NCBI GenBank assembly: GCA_037954325.1
Contig: JBBMNZ010000057.1
Coordinates: 310,001 to 374,000 of the forward strand
Direction of reading: 5' to 3'
Origin: Fistularia commersonii
Lineage: Eukaryota; Chordata; Actinopteri; Syngnathiformes; Fistulariidae
Length of the DNA stretch: 64,000 bases
Shown piece after piece: positions 8,639-20,424 of the stretch (positions are counted from its first letter, which is position 1; the number at the start of each line of letters is the position of its first letter). A model generated the notes under the pieces. That model was not told the DNA's origin and did not search any database. It saw only the letters and a list, made by a program, of their open reading frames with translations. The translations under genes were made by a program, and so were the position numbers.

Positions 8639-10786
8639 GGACAGAAATAATGTCGGGGACAGAAATTGTTATTAGCCTGCTGGCAGATGACACAACCTTA
8701 GTTTTGAAAAATGAACATCAAGTCCCAATAAGCGTTGAAAAAATTAAAACATTCTCCAAGGCTTCAGGATTGTCATTAAACTTAAAGAAATGCAAACTTC
8801 TTGCGCTGCATGACTCACCACTAAAGGAAATCAGCAATGTTCCTATCAAATCAGAAATAAAATACTTGAGCATTTTCCTATCTAAGGACCAAAAGTTAAA
8901 TCAGTCCAGGAACATTGAATCTAAACTGAATCAAAGTAAAGGTAAATTGAATATATGGCTCCAAAGAGATTTATCAATATTAGGCCGGATATATTTGACT
9001 AAAATGGAATGTTTATCCAGATGTATATACCCAGTGTATTCCAATGCTGCTCCAAATCAACTCATAAAATCTATTAACCAAATAAATTTCAACTTTATCT
9101 GGAGGAACAGACCACACCATCTAAAAAAATCACGTATGGGGAAAAGAAACAAGTGACGGAGGGCTGATGGAGGGCTGAAAGTGATAGAGTTGGACTGCCT
9201 GAATGGGACATTGAAGGTGAACTGGTTGAAATCCTGGATCAAACATCATCATTCTTTCTGGTATTGTACTCCAAACTACTTATTCAACATAGTCGGCAGC
9301 CTAAGTCTTCTACTTATCTCTGACTTGGATATCAACAAGATTTCTGTCCAATTTTCAGAGTTCCATAAACAAATACTATTATACTGGAAAATGATATATG
9401 TACACAATTTCTCAACACACAGTACAATAATTTGGAACAATAGATATGTACTGCGTGGCAACAAACCTCTGTTTTACAAGGAATGCTTTGAGAAAGGTAT
9501 ATGGTCAATAATTGACTTGATGGATGACAATGGCAGTCCTCTAGACTATGAACAGTTCTGTACTACACACAGATTTAAGCCTCCCATATTAGAGTTGATA
9601 AAGTTATGAAACGCACTGCCTCGACAATTTGTATTCCTGACCAAAAATATAATGACGCACCGAACCGTACAACTACAGTTACCCCGACTATCACTCCAGG
9701 GAATCTCAATTCTGGACAGAAAGTGCAGCAACTCCTTTATTAGGACATGTTTCACAGGAAACTTATTCCCTGGACGTCAAAACAAAAATAATATTTGAAA
9801 TAAATTTGATAAGGAATCGATTGCCACGCTGCGAACTATGTATCTGACTCTACCCATACCCCCCAAGGCAAAAAGAGACCCACTTCTAAATTATGAATGA
9901 CATCTACCCATCTCAGGAATTATTGAGGGTACGCTTTACTTTTGAAGATAATATTTGTACATTTTGTGAAGACAACATTGAAACCACTGACCATATATTT
10001 TTTCTCATTCTCATTCCATCGTCACCAGTTTCCCTCTCAAAAGATGATATCACATTTGGTTTACTTTTAAGCAACATAACAGATGAACTCTGTGTCAATG
10101 TTCTTTTAGGCCTGGCCGAATTCTTCATTCACAAAAACAGAATGCAAAAATGCTCCCCAAATTTTAATTTCTTCATAAACGATTTTGAATTATAAAAAAA
10201 AAATCCTTAAAACGTATGGAAAAATCCAAAAACTAAAAAATATACAGTTACCCATGTCTGAGATTCCTTTTTTTTGGAAAAAAAAAACAACTTAATTACA
10301 TGTTATATTCCCCTTGCAATTTTTTTTTCGTTTTAATTTTTTATTTGTCTATCTATTGATTTAATTATTTCCTTTTAATTTTTTTTTTTTCTAGCACTGT
10401 AAATTTCTCACAAACCGTTAACACTATTAACTTCTGATTCCATACAGAACAAATGTCCTTCTGTCCGTTGCTTCCTCATCCCTGGTTGTTTCATTGACAT
10501 TCAGTTCTACCTTGCCATGTTTATTTGTACATTTGTATATTTGTGTGTACTATTAATGTTCAATTAAAAACAGTTTGATGTCTGAGATTCCTTGTGAACG
10601 GCCAACTTTATTACATGTTATATTCCCCTTACAATTTTTTTTTTTAGTTTTTAATTTTATTTTTCTATCTATTTATTTAATTATTTCCTTTTAATTTTCT
10701 GTTTTTGTCTAGCATTAAAAAATTCTCGCAAACCGTTAACACTATTAACTTCTGATTACATACAGAACGAATGCCCTTATGTCTCC
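8639..10786 (+). pseudogene. L1/Tx1-group LINE ORF2 3' half and 3'UTR (copy 1)
   Basis: Starts inside the reverse transcriptase at the catalytic box (ISLLADDTTLVL) and continues through FSKASGLSLNLKKCKLL, IKYLSIFLSKDQKL, WLQRDLSILGRIYLTKMECLSR and INFNFIWRNRPHH, the standard order after the catalytic box in vertebrate L1-like elements. A small duplication near 9155-9175 shifts the frame, and TGA at 9607-9609 replaces the Arg codon CGA present in copies 2 and 4. The C-terminal Cys region is at 9893-10195 in another frame (CTFCEDNIETTDH); the final Cys expected in such a knuckle is not visible. The 3'UTR is present twice in tandem (about 10196-10570 and 10571-10786). Confidence 0.88.
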
Positions 10787-10930
10787 CGTCACCCCCCCCC
10801 CGTCCCCCCCGCTTTTTCCGTACAGTGGCAGACACTGAGATCAAAAGCAAATGGGTGTCATTGTAATGCAGTAACAGGGTGATAACAGCCGTGTTAGAAG
10901 TGTGTAGGGGCTTATAGGAGAGCAGAAGCA
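10787..10930 (-). repeat. Diverged J module (J', copy 1)
   Basis: After a poly-C run comes a segment whose minus-strand translation, including NTAVITLLLHYNDTHLLLIS, aligns with the J exon peptide MDVITLLLYFNDTAVFSTS. At DNA level both share AGTAACAGGGTGATAACA followed by CC-TGT-AGAAGTG. It is therefore a second, more diverged version of module J. Further copies start at about 24684, 38714 and 60035. Confidence 0.7.
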
Positions 10931-11239
10931 CGTCACGCTATTCGCCTGAGTTCAGAGGATCGGGAGTACCAGGGCCCATAGCGGAGGAGCAGAGGAGTTG
11001 AGAAGCGGAGGAGCGGAGGAGCGGAGTTATGTTTCTCTTCTCAAAGGCGGGGAAGCTTGGGGGCAGCAGGACCCCTTAGACCGGCCAATGTGAGCCTTCT
11101 CCGGACATAGATCACCCGGACTCATGACTGGAGCTCCCGTACCTCTGGGCACACACATATGTGAATGAGTGGATGAGCTAATGTTTGTTTTGTTGTGGAT
11201 ACGTTTCGGCCAATGCTATTAGCACAGCTATGATGAGTT

Positions 11240-11296
<57 letters not shown>

Positions 11297-11309
11297 TGTG
11301 TGTGTGTGT

Positions 11310-11356
<47 letters not shown>

Positions 11357-11760
11357 TATGTGTGTGTGAGAGTTTGTTTTGGTGGGTGGGGGGGGGTTCC
11401 CGCAGACTGGGAGTACCAGGGCCTTAAGCGGATGAGGTGAGGAGCGGAGGAGGGCAGAAGCCCGGACCGTGATTCGCTTATGTCCAGCGGTTCGGGAGTT
11501 CCAAAGCGGAGGAGCGGAGGACAGGAAAAGCCCTGTCCGCAATTCACCTGAGTCTGGCGTATCGGTAGTACCTGGTTCCGCAGCGGAGGAGCGGAGGAGC
11601 TGAGAAGCGGAGGAGCGGAGGAGCGGAGGAGCGGAGGAGATGTTTCTCTTCTCAGAGGCGGCGAGGGGGGGGGGAGCAGGACCCCTTACCCTTATCCCCC
11701 GGACGTTTGAGTGGAGCTCCCGGACCTCCGGGCACACACATGCGAATGACTGGATGACAG
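10931..11760 (+). repeat. TG unit and GC monomer leading into minisatellite array 1
   Basis: Contains a GC-rich monomer, the 115-bp core (about 11055-11165), the anchor with GCCAATGCTATTAGC at about 11209, a (TG)n tract at about 11242-11370, a poly-G run and a second monomer. A G-run near 11665 precedes a shortened core (GACGTTTGAGTGGAGCTCCC). Nearly the same block precedes array 2 (38873-39700). Confidence 0.85.
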
Positions 11761-14700
11761 GGAGTTCCAGGGCCTGGAGCGGATGAGCAGAGGAGAGGCG
11801 GAGGGCAAAAGCCCGGCCGGGTTCGGGAGTTCCAGGGTCCAAAGCGGGGGAGGGAAAAAAAGGAGGAGGGGAGGAGAGCAGAAGACTGGCCTGGAATTCA
11901 CCGAAGTCCCGCAGATCGGGAGTTCCAGGGCCCGGAGCGGAAGAGCGGAGGAGCGGAGGAGCGGAGGATCGAAGGAGCAGAGGAGCGGAGTAGCGGAGGA
12001 GCGGAAGAGAGCGGAAGCCCAGCCGACAATTCGCCTGAGTCCCGCGGAAGGGGATTACCAGGCCCTGGAGCCTGAATCGCTTATGTCCTGCGGTTCAGTA
12101 GTACCAGGGCCCGGAGCGGAGGAGCGGAGGAGCGGAGGAGCGGAGGAGCGGATGAGCGGATGAGCTGAGGAGAGCGGAAGCCCGGCCGACAATTCGCCTG
12201 ACTCCCGCGGAGAGGGAGTACCAGGGCCATAAGCGTGATTTAATGATGTTCAGCAATTCAGGAGTACCAGGGCCTGGTGCGGAGGAGCGGAGGGGCGGAT
12301 GAGTGGAGGAGCGGAGGAGCGGAGGAGAGCGGAAACCCGGCCCACATTTCGCCTGAGTCCCGCGGATTGGGAGTACCAGGGCCTGGAGCCTGATTCACTT
12401 ATGGCAAGCAGTTCAGGAGTACCAGGGCCCAGAGCGGAGGAGCGGAGGAGCGGAGGAGCGGATGAGCGGAGGAGCGAAGGTGAGCGGAAGCCCGGCCGAA
12501 TATTCACCTAAGTCCCGCGGAGAGGGAGTACCAAGGCCTGGAGCCTGATTCGCTTATGTCTAGCAGTTCAGGAGTACCAGGGCCCGGAGCGGAGGAGCGG
12601 AGGAGCGGATGAGAGGAGAAGCGGAGGAGAGCGGAAGCCCGGCCAACAATTCGCCGAAGTCCCGCGGAGAGGGAGTACCAGGGCCTGGAGCCTGATTCGG
12701 TTATGTCCAGCAGTTCAGGAGTACCAGGGCCGGAACGGAGGAGCGGAGGAGCGGAGGAGCGGAGGAGCGGAGGACCGGAGGACCGGAGGAGAGCTGAATC
12801 CGGCCAAATTTTCGCCTGAGTCCCGCGCAAAGGGAGTACCAGGGCCAGAAGCTTGATTTAATGATGTCCAGCAGTTCAGGAGTACCAGGGCCGGAACGGA
12901 GGAGCGGAGGAGCGGAGGAGCGGAGGACCGGAGGACCGGAGGACCGGAGGACCGGAGGAGAGCTGAATCCGGCCGACAATTCGCCTGAGTCCCGCGGAAA
13001 GGGAGTACCAGGGCCAGAAGCGTGATTTAATGATGTCCAGCAGTTCAGGAGTAACAGGGCCGGAGCGGAGGAGAGGGGAAGCCCGGCCGACAATTCGCCT
13101 GAGTCCAGCGGAAAGGGAGTACCAGGACCTGGAATCTGATTCGCTCATGTCTAGCAGTTCAGGAGTACCAGGGCCCGGAGCGGAGGAACGGAGGAGCGGA
13201 GGAGCGGAGGAGCGGATGAGCGGATGAGCTGAGGAGAGCGGAAGCCCGGCCGGCAATTCACCTGAGTCCCGCGGAGAAGGAGTACCAGGGCCTGAAGCGT
13301 CATTTAATGATGTTCAGCAATTCAGGAGTACCAGGATAAGGTGCGGAGGAGCGGAGGAGCGGAGGGGCGGATGAGTGGATGAGCGGACGAGCGGAGGAGA
13401 GAGGAAGCCCGGCCCACATTTCGCCTAACTCCTGCGGAGAGGGAGTACCAGGGCCTAGAGCCTGATTCGCATATGTCCAGCAGTTCAGGAGTACCAGGGC
13501 CGGAGCGGAGGAGCGGAGGAGCGGAGGAGAGCGGAAGCCCGGCGGAATATTTGCCTAAGTCCCGCGGAGAGGGAGTACCAGGGCCAGGAGCCTGATTCGC
13601 TTATGTCTAGCAGTTCAGGAGTACCAGGGCCCGGAGCGGAGGAGCGGAGGAGCGGATGAGAGGAGAAGCGGTGGAGAGCGGAAGGCCGGCCAACAATTCG
13701 CCTAAGTCCCGTGGATTGGTAGTACCAGGGCCCGGAGCGGGGCAGCGGAGGAGCAGATGAGCAGAAGAGCGGAGGAGCGGAGGATCGGAGGAGCGGAAGA
13801 GCGGAGGAGCGGATGAGCGGAGGAGCGGAGGTGAGCGGAAGCCCGTCCGACAATTCGCCTGAGTCCCGCGGAGAGGGAGTACCAGGGCCAGAAGCGTCAT
13901 TTAATGATATTCAGCAATTCAGGAGTACCAGGGCAAGGTGCGGAGGAGCGGAAGAGCGGAGGGGCGGATGAGTGGATGAGCGGACGAGCGGAGGAGAGAG
14001 GAAGCCCGGCCCACATTTCGCCTAAGACCCGCGGAGAGGGAGTACCAGGGCCTGGAGCCTGATTCGCATATGTCCAGCAGTTCAGGAGTACCAGGGCCGG
14101 AGCGGAGGAGCGGAGGAGCGGAGGTGAGCGGAAGCCCGGCCGAATATTTGCCGAAGTCCCGTGGAAAGGGAGTACCAGGGCCTGGAGCCTGATTCGCTTA
14201 TGTCTAGCAGTTCAGGAGTACCAGGGCCCTGAGCGGAGGAGTGGAGGAGCGGAGGAGCGGATGAGCGGAGGAACGGAGGTGAGCGGTTGCACGGCCGAAT
14301 ATTTGCCGAAGTCCCGCGGAAAGGGCGTACCAGGGCCTGGAGCCTGATTCGCTTATGTCTAGCAGTTCAGGAGTACCAGGGCCCGGAGCGGAGGAGCGGA
14401 GGAGCGGATGAGAGGAGAAGCGGAGGAGAGCGGAAGCCCGGCCGACAATTCGCCTAAGCCCCGCGGAGAGGGAGTACCAGGGCCTGGAGCCTGATTCGCT
14501 TATGTCCAGCAGTTCAGGAGTACCAGGGCCGGAACGGAGGAGCGGAGGAGCGGAGGAGCGGAGGAGAGGAGTACCGGAGGACCGGAGGACCGGAGGACCG
14601 GAAGACCGGAGGAGAGCTGAATCCGGCCGACAATTCGCCTGAGTCCCGCGGAAAGGGAGTACCAGGGCCAGAAGCGTGATTTAATGATGTCCAGCAGTTC

Positions 14701-17700
14701 AGGAGTACCAGGGCCGGAGCGGAGGAGAGGGGAAGCCCGGCCGACAATTCGCCTGAGTCCAGCGGAAAGGGAGTACCAGGGCCTGGAGCCTGATTCGCTT
14801 GTGTCTAGCAGTTCAGGAGTACCAGGGCCCGGAGCGGAGGAGCAGAGGAGCGGATGAGCAGAAGAACGTTTAAGCTGTGGAGCGGAGGAGCGGAGGAGTG
14901 GATGAGAGGAGAAGCGGAGGAGAGCGGAAGCCCGGCCGACAATTCGCCTGAGTCCAGCGGAAAGGGAGTACCAGGGCCTGGACCCGGATTCGCATATGTC
15001 TAGCAGTTCAGGAGTACCAGGGCCCGGAGCGGAGGAGCGGAGGAGCGGATGAGAGGAGAAGCGGTGGAGAGCGGAAGCCCGGCCGACAATTCGCCTAAGT
15101 CCCGCGGATTGGTAGTACAAGGGCCCGGAGCGGGGCAGCGGAGGAGCAGATGAGCAGAAGAACGGAGGAGCGGAGGATCGGAGGAGCGGAAGAGCGGAGG
15201 AGCGGAGGAGCGGAGGAGCAGATGAGCGGAGGAGCGGAGGTGAGCGGAAGCCCGGCCGACAATTCGCCTGAGTCCCGCGGAGAGGGAGTACCAGGGCCAG
15301 AAGCGTCATTTAATGATGTTCAGCAATTCAGGAGTACCAGGGCAAGGTGCGGAGGAGCGGAAGAGCGGAGGGGCGGATGAGAGGATGAGCGGACGAGCGG
15401 AGGAGACAGGAAGCCCGGCCCACATTTCGCCTAAGTCCCGCGGAGAGGGAGTACCAGGGCCTGGAGCCTGATTCGCATATGTCCAGCAGTTCAGGAGTAC
15501 CAGGGCCGGAGCGGAGGAGCGGAGGAGCGGGGGTGAGCGGAAGCCCGGCCGAATATTTGCCGAAGTCTCGTGGAAAGGGAGTACCAGGGCCTTGAGCCTG
15601 ATTCGCTTATGTCTAGCAGTTCAGGAGTACTAGGGCCCGAAGCGGAGGAGCGGAGGAGCGGATGAGAGGAGAAGCGGTGGAGAGCGGAAGCCCGGCCCAC
15701 ATTTCGCCTGAGTCCCGCGGATTGGGAGTACCAGGGCCTGGAGCCTGGTTCGCTTATGGCAAGCAGTTCGGGAGTACCAGGGCCCAGAGCGGAGGAGCGG
15801 GGGAGCGGAGGAGCGAAGGAGCGCAGGAGCGCAGGAGCGGAGGTGAGCGGAAGCCCGGCCGAATATTCGCCGAAGTCCCGCGGATTGGGAGTACCAGGGC
15901 CTGGAGCCTGATTCGCTTATGGCAAGCAATTCAGGAGTACCAGGGCCCTGGGCGGAGGAGTGGAGGAGCGGAGGAGCGGATGAGCGGAGGAACGGAGGTG
16001 AGCGGTTGCCCGGCCGAATATTCGCCTAAGTCCCGCGGAAAGGGAGTACCAGGACCTGGAGCCTGATTCGCTTATGTGTAGCAGTTCAGGAGTACCAGGG
16101 CCCGGAGCGGAGGAGCGGTGGACAGGATGAGCAGAAGAACGTTTAAGCAGTGGAGCGGAGGAGCGGAGGTGAGCGGAAGACCGGCCGACAATTCGCCTAA
16201 GTCCCGCGGAGAGGGAGTACCAGGGCCAGGAACGTGATTCGCTTATGTCTAGCAGTTCAGGAGTACCAGGGCCCGGAGCGGAGGTGCGGAGGAGTGGATG
16301 AGAGGAGAAGCGGAGGAGAGCGGAAGCCCGGCACGACAATTCGCCTGAGTCCAGCGGAAAGGGAGTACCAGGGCCTGGAGCCTGATTCGCTCATGTCTAG
16401 CAGTTCAGGAGTACCAGGGCCCGGAGCGGAGGAGCGGAGGAGCGGAGGAGCGGATGAGCGGATGAGCTGAGGAGAGCGGAAGCCCGGCCGGCAATTCACC
16501 TGAGTCCCGCGGAGAGGGAGTACCAGGGCCAGAAGCGTGATTTAATGATGTTCAGCAATTCAGGAGTACCAGGGCAAGGTGCGGAGGAGCGGAGGAGCGG
16601 AGGGGCGGATGAGTGGAGGATTGGAGGAGCGGAGGAGAGCGGAAACCCGGCCCACATTTCGCCTAAGTCCTGCGGAGAGGGAGTACCAGGGCCGGGAGCC
16701 TGATTCGCATATTGTCCAGCAGTTCAGGAGTACCAGGGCCGGAGCGGATGAGCGGAGGAACGGAGGTGAGCGGTTGCCCGGCCGAATATTCGCCTAAGTC
16801 CCGCGGAGAGGGAGTACCACGGCCTGGAGCCTGATTCGCTTATGGCAAGCAGTTCAGGAGTACCAGGGCCCAGAGCGGAGGAGCGGAGGAGCGGAGGAGC
16901 GGAGGAGCGCAGGAGCGGAGGTGAGCGGAAGCCCGGCCGAATATTTGCCGAAGTCCCGTGGAAAGGGAATACCAGGGCCTGGAGCTTGATTCGCTTATGT
17001 CTAGCAGTTCAGGAGTACCAGGGCCCGGAGCGGAGGAGCGGAGGAGCGGAGGAGCGGAAGTGAGCGGAAGCCCGTCCGAATATTCGCCCAAGTCCCGCAG
17101 AAAGGGAGTACCAGGGCCTGGAGCCTGATTCGCTTATGTCTAGCAGTTCAGGATTACCAGGGCCGGTACCGGAGGTGCGAAGGAGCGGATGAGAGGAGAA
17201 GCTGAGGAGAGCTGAAGCCCGGCCGACAATTCGCCTAAGTCCCGCGGAGAGGGAAACCAGGGCCTGGAGCCTGATTCGCTTATGTCTAGCAGTTCAGGAG
17301 TACAAGGGCCCGGATCGGAGGATCGGAGGAGCGGATGAGCAGAAGAACGTTTAAGCGGTGGAGCGGAGGAGCGGATGAGCGGAGGAGAGCGGAATCCGGC
17401 CGACAATTCGCCTGAGTCCCGCGGAAAGCGAGTACCAGGGCCAGAAGCGTGATTTAATGATGTCCAGCAGCTCAGGAGTACCAGGGCCAGGTGCGGAGGA
17501 GCGGAGAAGCGGAGGAGCGGAGGAGAGCGGAAGCCCGGCCCACATTTCGCCTGAGTCCCGCGGATTGGGAGTACCAGGACCTGGAGCCTGATTCGCTTAT
17601 GGCAAACAGTTCAGGAGTACCAGGGCCGAGAGCGGAGGAGGGGAGGAGCGGAGGAGCGGAGGAGCGGAGGAGCGCAGGAGCGCAGGAGCGCAGGAGCGGA

Positions 17701-19340
17701 GGTGAGCGGAAGCCCGGCCGAATATTCGCCGAAGTCCCGTGGAAAGGGAGTACCAGGACCTGGAATCTGATTCGCTTATGTCTAGCAGTTCAGGAGTTCC
17801 AGGGCCCGAAGCGGAGGAGCGGAGGAGCGGATGAGAGGAGAAGCGGTGGAGAGCGGAAGTCCGGCCGACAATTCGCCTAAGTCCCGCGGATTGGTAGTAC
17901 CAGGGCCCGGAGCGGGGCAGCGGAGGAGCAGATGAGCAGAAGAGCGGAGGAGCGGAGGAGCGGAGGAGCGGAGGAGTGGATGAGCGGAGGAGCGGAGGTG
18001 AGTGGAAGCCCGGTCGACATTTCGCCTAAGTCCCGCGGAGAGGGAGTACCAGGGCCAGTATCGTGTTTCGCTTATGTCTAGCAGTTCAGGAGTACCAGGG
18101 CCTGGAGCGGAGGTGCGGAGGAGTGGATGAGAGCAGAAGCGGAGGAGAGCGGAAGCCCGGCCGACAATTCGCCTGAGTCCAGCGGAAAGGGAGTACCAGG
18201 GCCTGGAGCCTGATTCGCTTATGTCGAGCAGTTCAGGAGTACCAGGGCCGGGAGCGGAGGAGCGGAGGAGCGGATGAGCAGAAGAACGTTTAAGCGGTGG
18301 AGCGGAGGAGAGGATGAGCGGAGGAGAGCGGAATCCGGCCGACAATTCGCCTGAGTCCCGCTGAAAGGGAGTACCATGACCTGGAGCCTGAATCTCATGT
18401 CCTGTGGTTCCGGAGTACCAGGGCCCGGAGCGGAGGAGCGGATGAGCGGAGGAGCGGAGGTGAGCGGAAGCCCGGCCGAATATTTGCCTAAGTCCCGCAG
18501 AAAGGGAGTACCAGGGCCTGGAGCCTGATTCGCTTATGTCTAGCAGTTCAGGAGTACCAGGGCCCGGAGCGGAGGAGCGGAGGAGCGGAGGAGCGGATGA
18601 GAGGAGAAGTGGAGGAGAGCGGAAGCCCGGCCAACAATTCGCCTAAGTCCCGCGGAGAGGGAGTACCAAGGCCTGGAGCCTGATTCGCTTATGTCTAGCA
18701 GTTCAGGAGTACCAGGGCCGGAGCGGAGGAGCGGAGGAGCCGAGGAGCGGAGGAGAGTGGAAGCCCGGCCGGCAATTCGCCTGTGTCTCGCGGAGAGGGA
18801 GTACCAGGTTCTTGAGCCTGAATCGCCTATGTCCAGCAGTTCACGAGTACCAGGGCCAGGAGCGGAGGAGCGGAGGAGCGGAGAAGCGGAGGAGAGCGGA
18901 AGCCCGTCCGACAATTCGCCTGAGTCCCGCGGAAGGGGAGTACAAGGGTCTGGAGCCTGAATCGCTTATGTCCAGCAGTTCAGGAGTACCAGGGCCAGGA
19001 GCGGAGGACCGGAGGACCGGAGTACCGGAGGAGCGGAGGAGCGAGGGAGTGGAGAAGCGGAGGAGCGGAGGAGAGGAGGAGCGGAAGAGCGGAGGAGCGG
19101 AGGAGCGGAGGAGCGGAGGAGCGGAGGAGAGGGGAAGCACGCTCCATATTTCGCCAGAGTCCCGCGGATAGGGAGTAACAGGGCCAAGAGCCTGATTCGC
19201 TTATGTCCAGCAGTTCTGGAGTACTAAGGCCCGGAGCGGAGCAGCGGCGGAGCGGATGAGTGGAAGAACGGAGGAGCGGTGGAGCGGAGGAGCGGAGGAA
19301 CGGAGGAGCGGAGGAGCGGAGGAGCAGAGTTATGTTTCTC
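11761..19340 (+). repeat. GC-rich minisatellite array 1 (octamer GCGGAGGA inside about 110-190-bp monomers)
   Basis: About 7.6 kb of tandem monomers. Each has two GGAGTACCAGGGCC boxes about 45 bp apart, linked by CTGATTCGCTTATGTC or GTGATTTAATGATGTCC and then AGCAGTTCA. A variable run of the octamer GCGGAGGA (variants ACCGGAGG, GCGCAGGA) follows, then GAGCGGAAGCCCGGCCGA and AATTCGCCTGAGTCCCGCGG. The strand is strongly purine-rich. Octamer repeats keep all three frames open, giving an SSAPPLLR octapeptide on the minus strand and SGGAEERR on the plus strand; these are not genes. The array ends with a distinctive block (ACCGGAGGACCGGAGTACCG near 19000) shared with the end of array 2. Confidence 0.95.
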
Positions 19341-20376
19341 TTCTCAAAGGCGGGGAAGCTTTGGGGCAGCAGGACCCCTTAGACTGGCCAATATGAGCCT
19401 TCTATGGACATAGCTCCCCCGGACGTATGACCGGTGCTCCCGGACCTCTTGGTACATACATGTGAATGAGTGGATGAGCTAATGTTTGTTTGGTTGTGGA
19501 TGCTTTTCGGCTAACGCTATTAGCACAGCTATGAAGACTTAAGGTGTGTGTGTGTCTGTGTGTGTGTGTGAGTGTCTTTGTGTGTTTGTGTGAGTGATGT
19601 TGTTTTGGTGGGGGGGGGGGTCGCGGACAGGGAGTACCAGTGCCAAGAGCGGATGAGCTGAGGAGCGGAGGAGGGCAGAAGCCCGGCCCGTGATTCGCTT
19701 ATGTCAAGCGGTTCGGGAATTCCAGGGCCCAAAGCGGAGGAGCGGTGGAGCTGAGCTGTGTGTGTGTCTTTGTGTGTTTATGTGTGTGTGTCAGTTTGTT
19801 CTTGTGTGTGTATGTGTGAGAGTTTATTTAGGTGGAGGGGGGGAGTACCAGGGCCCATAGCGGAAGAGCGGTGGAGCTGAGAAGCGGAGGAGCGGAGTAG
19901 CGGAAGTATTGTTTCTCCACTCAGAGACGGGGAAGCTTAGAACCCCAGAATTCCAGGGCCCAAAGCGGAAAAGCGGAGGAGCGGAGAAGCGGAGGAGTGG
20001 AGGAGAGCAGAAGCACCTCTCGCAATTCTCCTGAGTTTGCAGGATCGGGAGTACCAGGGCCAATAGCGGAGGAGCGGAGGTGTTGAGAAGCGGAGGAGTG
20101 GAGGAGCGATATTATATTTCTCTTCTCAAAGGCGGGGAAGCTTGGGGGCACCAGGACCCCTTAGACCGGCAAATGTGAGCCTTCTCCGGACATAGATGCC
20201 CCGGACGTATGACCGGAGATCCAGGACCTCTGGGCACATACATTTGAATGAGTGGATGAGCTAATGTTTGTTTGGTTGTGGATGCGTTTCGGCTAATGCT
20301 ATTAGCACAGCTATGATGACTTAAGGTGTGTGTGTGTGTGTGGGTGTTTGTGTGTTTGTGTGTTTTTGTGTTCTTG

Positions 20377-20424
<48 letters not shown>

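Noticed and set aside
11228..11842. Long frames rich in His-Thr (minus) or Cys-Val (plus) across TG tracts
   Set aside because: They are translations of (TG)n/(CA)n microsatellites; every such tract in the window gives the same frames on both strands.
14500..15309. Minus-strand frame of 269 codons as a gene
   Set aside because: The peptide is the octamer repeat plus monomer linkers; no start context, domain or conservation beyond the array. Kept only as a low-interest finding.
11761..19340. CRISPR array
   Set aside because: Repeats are not separated by unique spacers of constant length; linkers are themselves repeated and the context is a eukaryotic retroelement mosaic.
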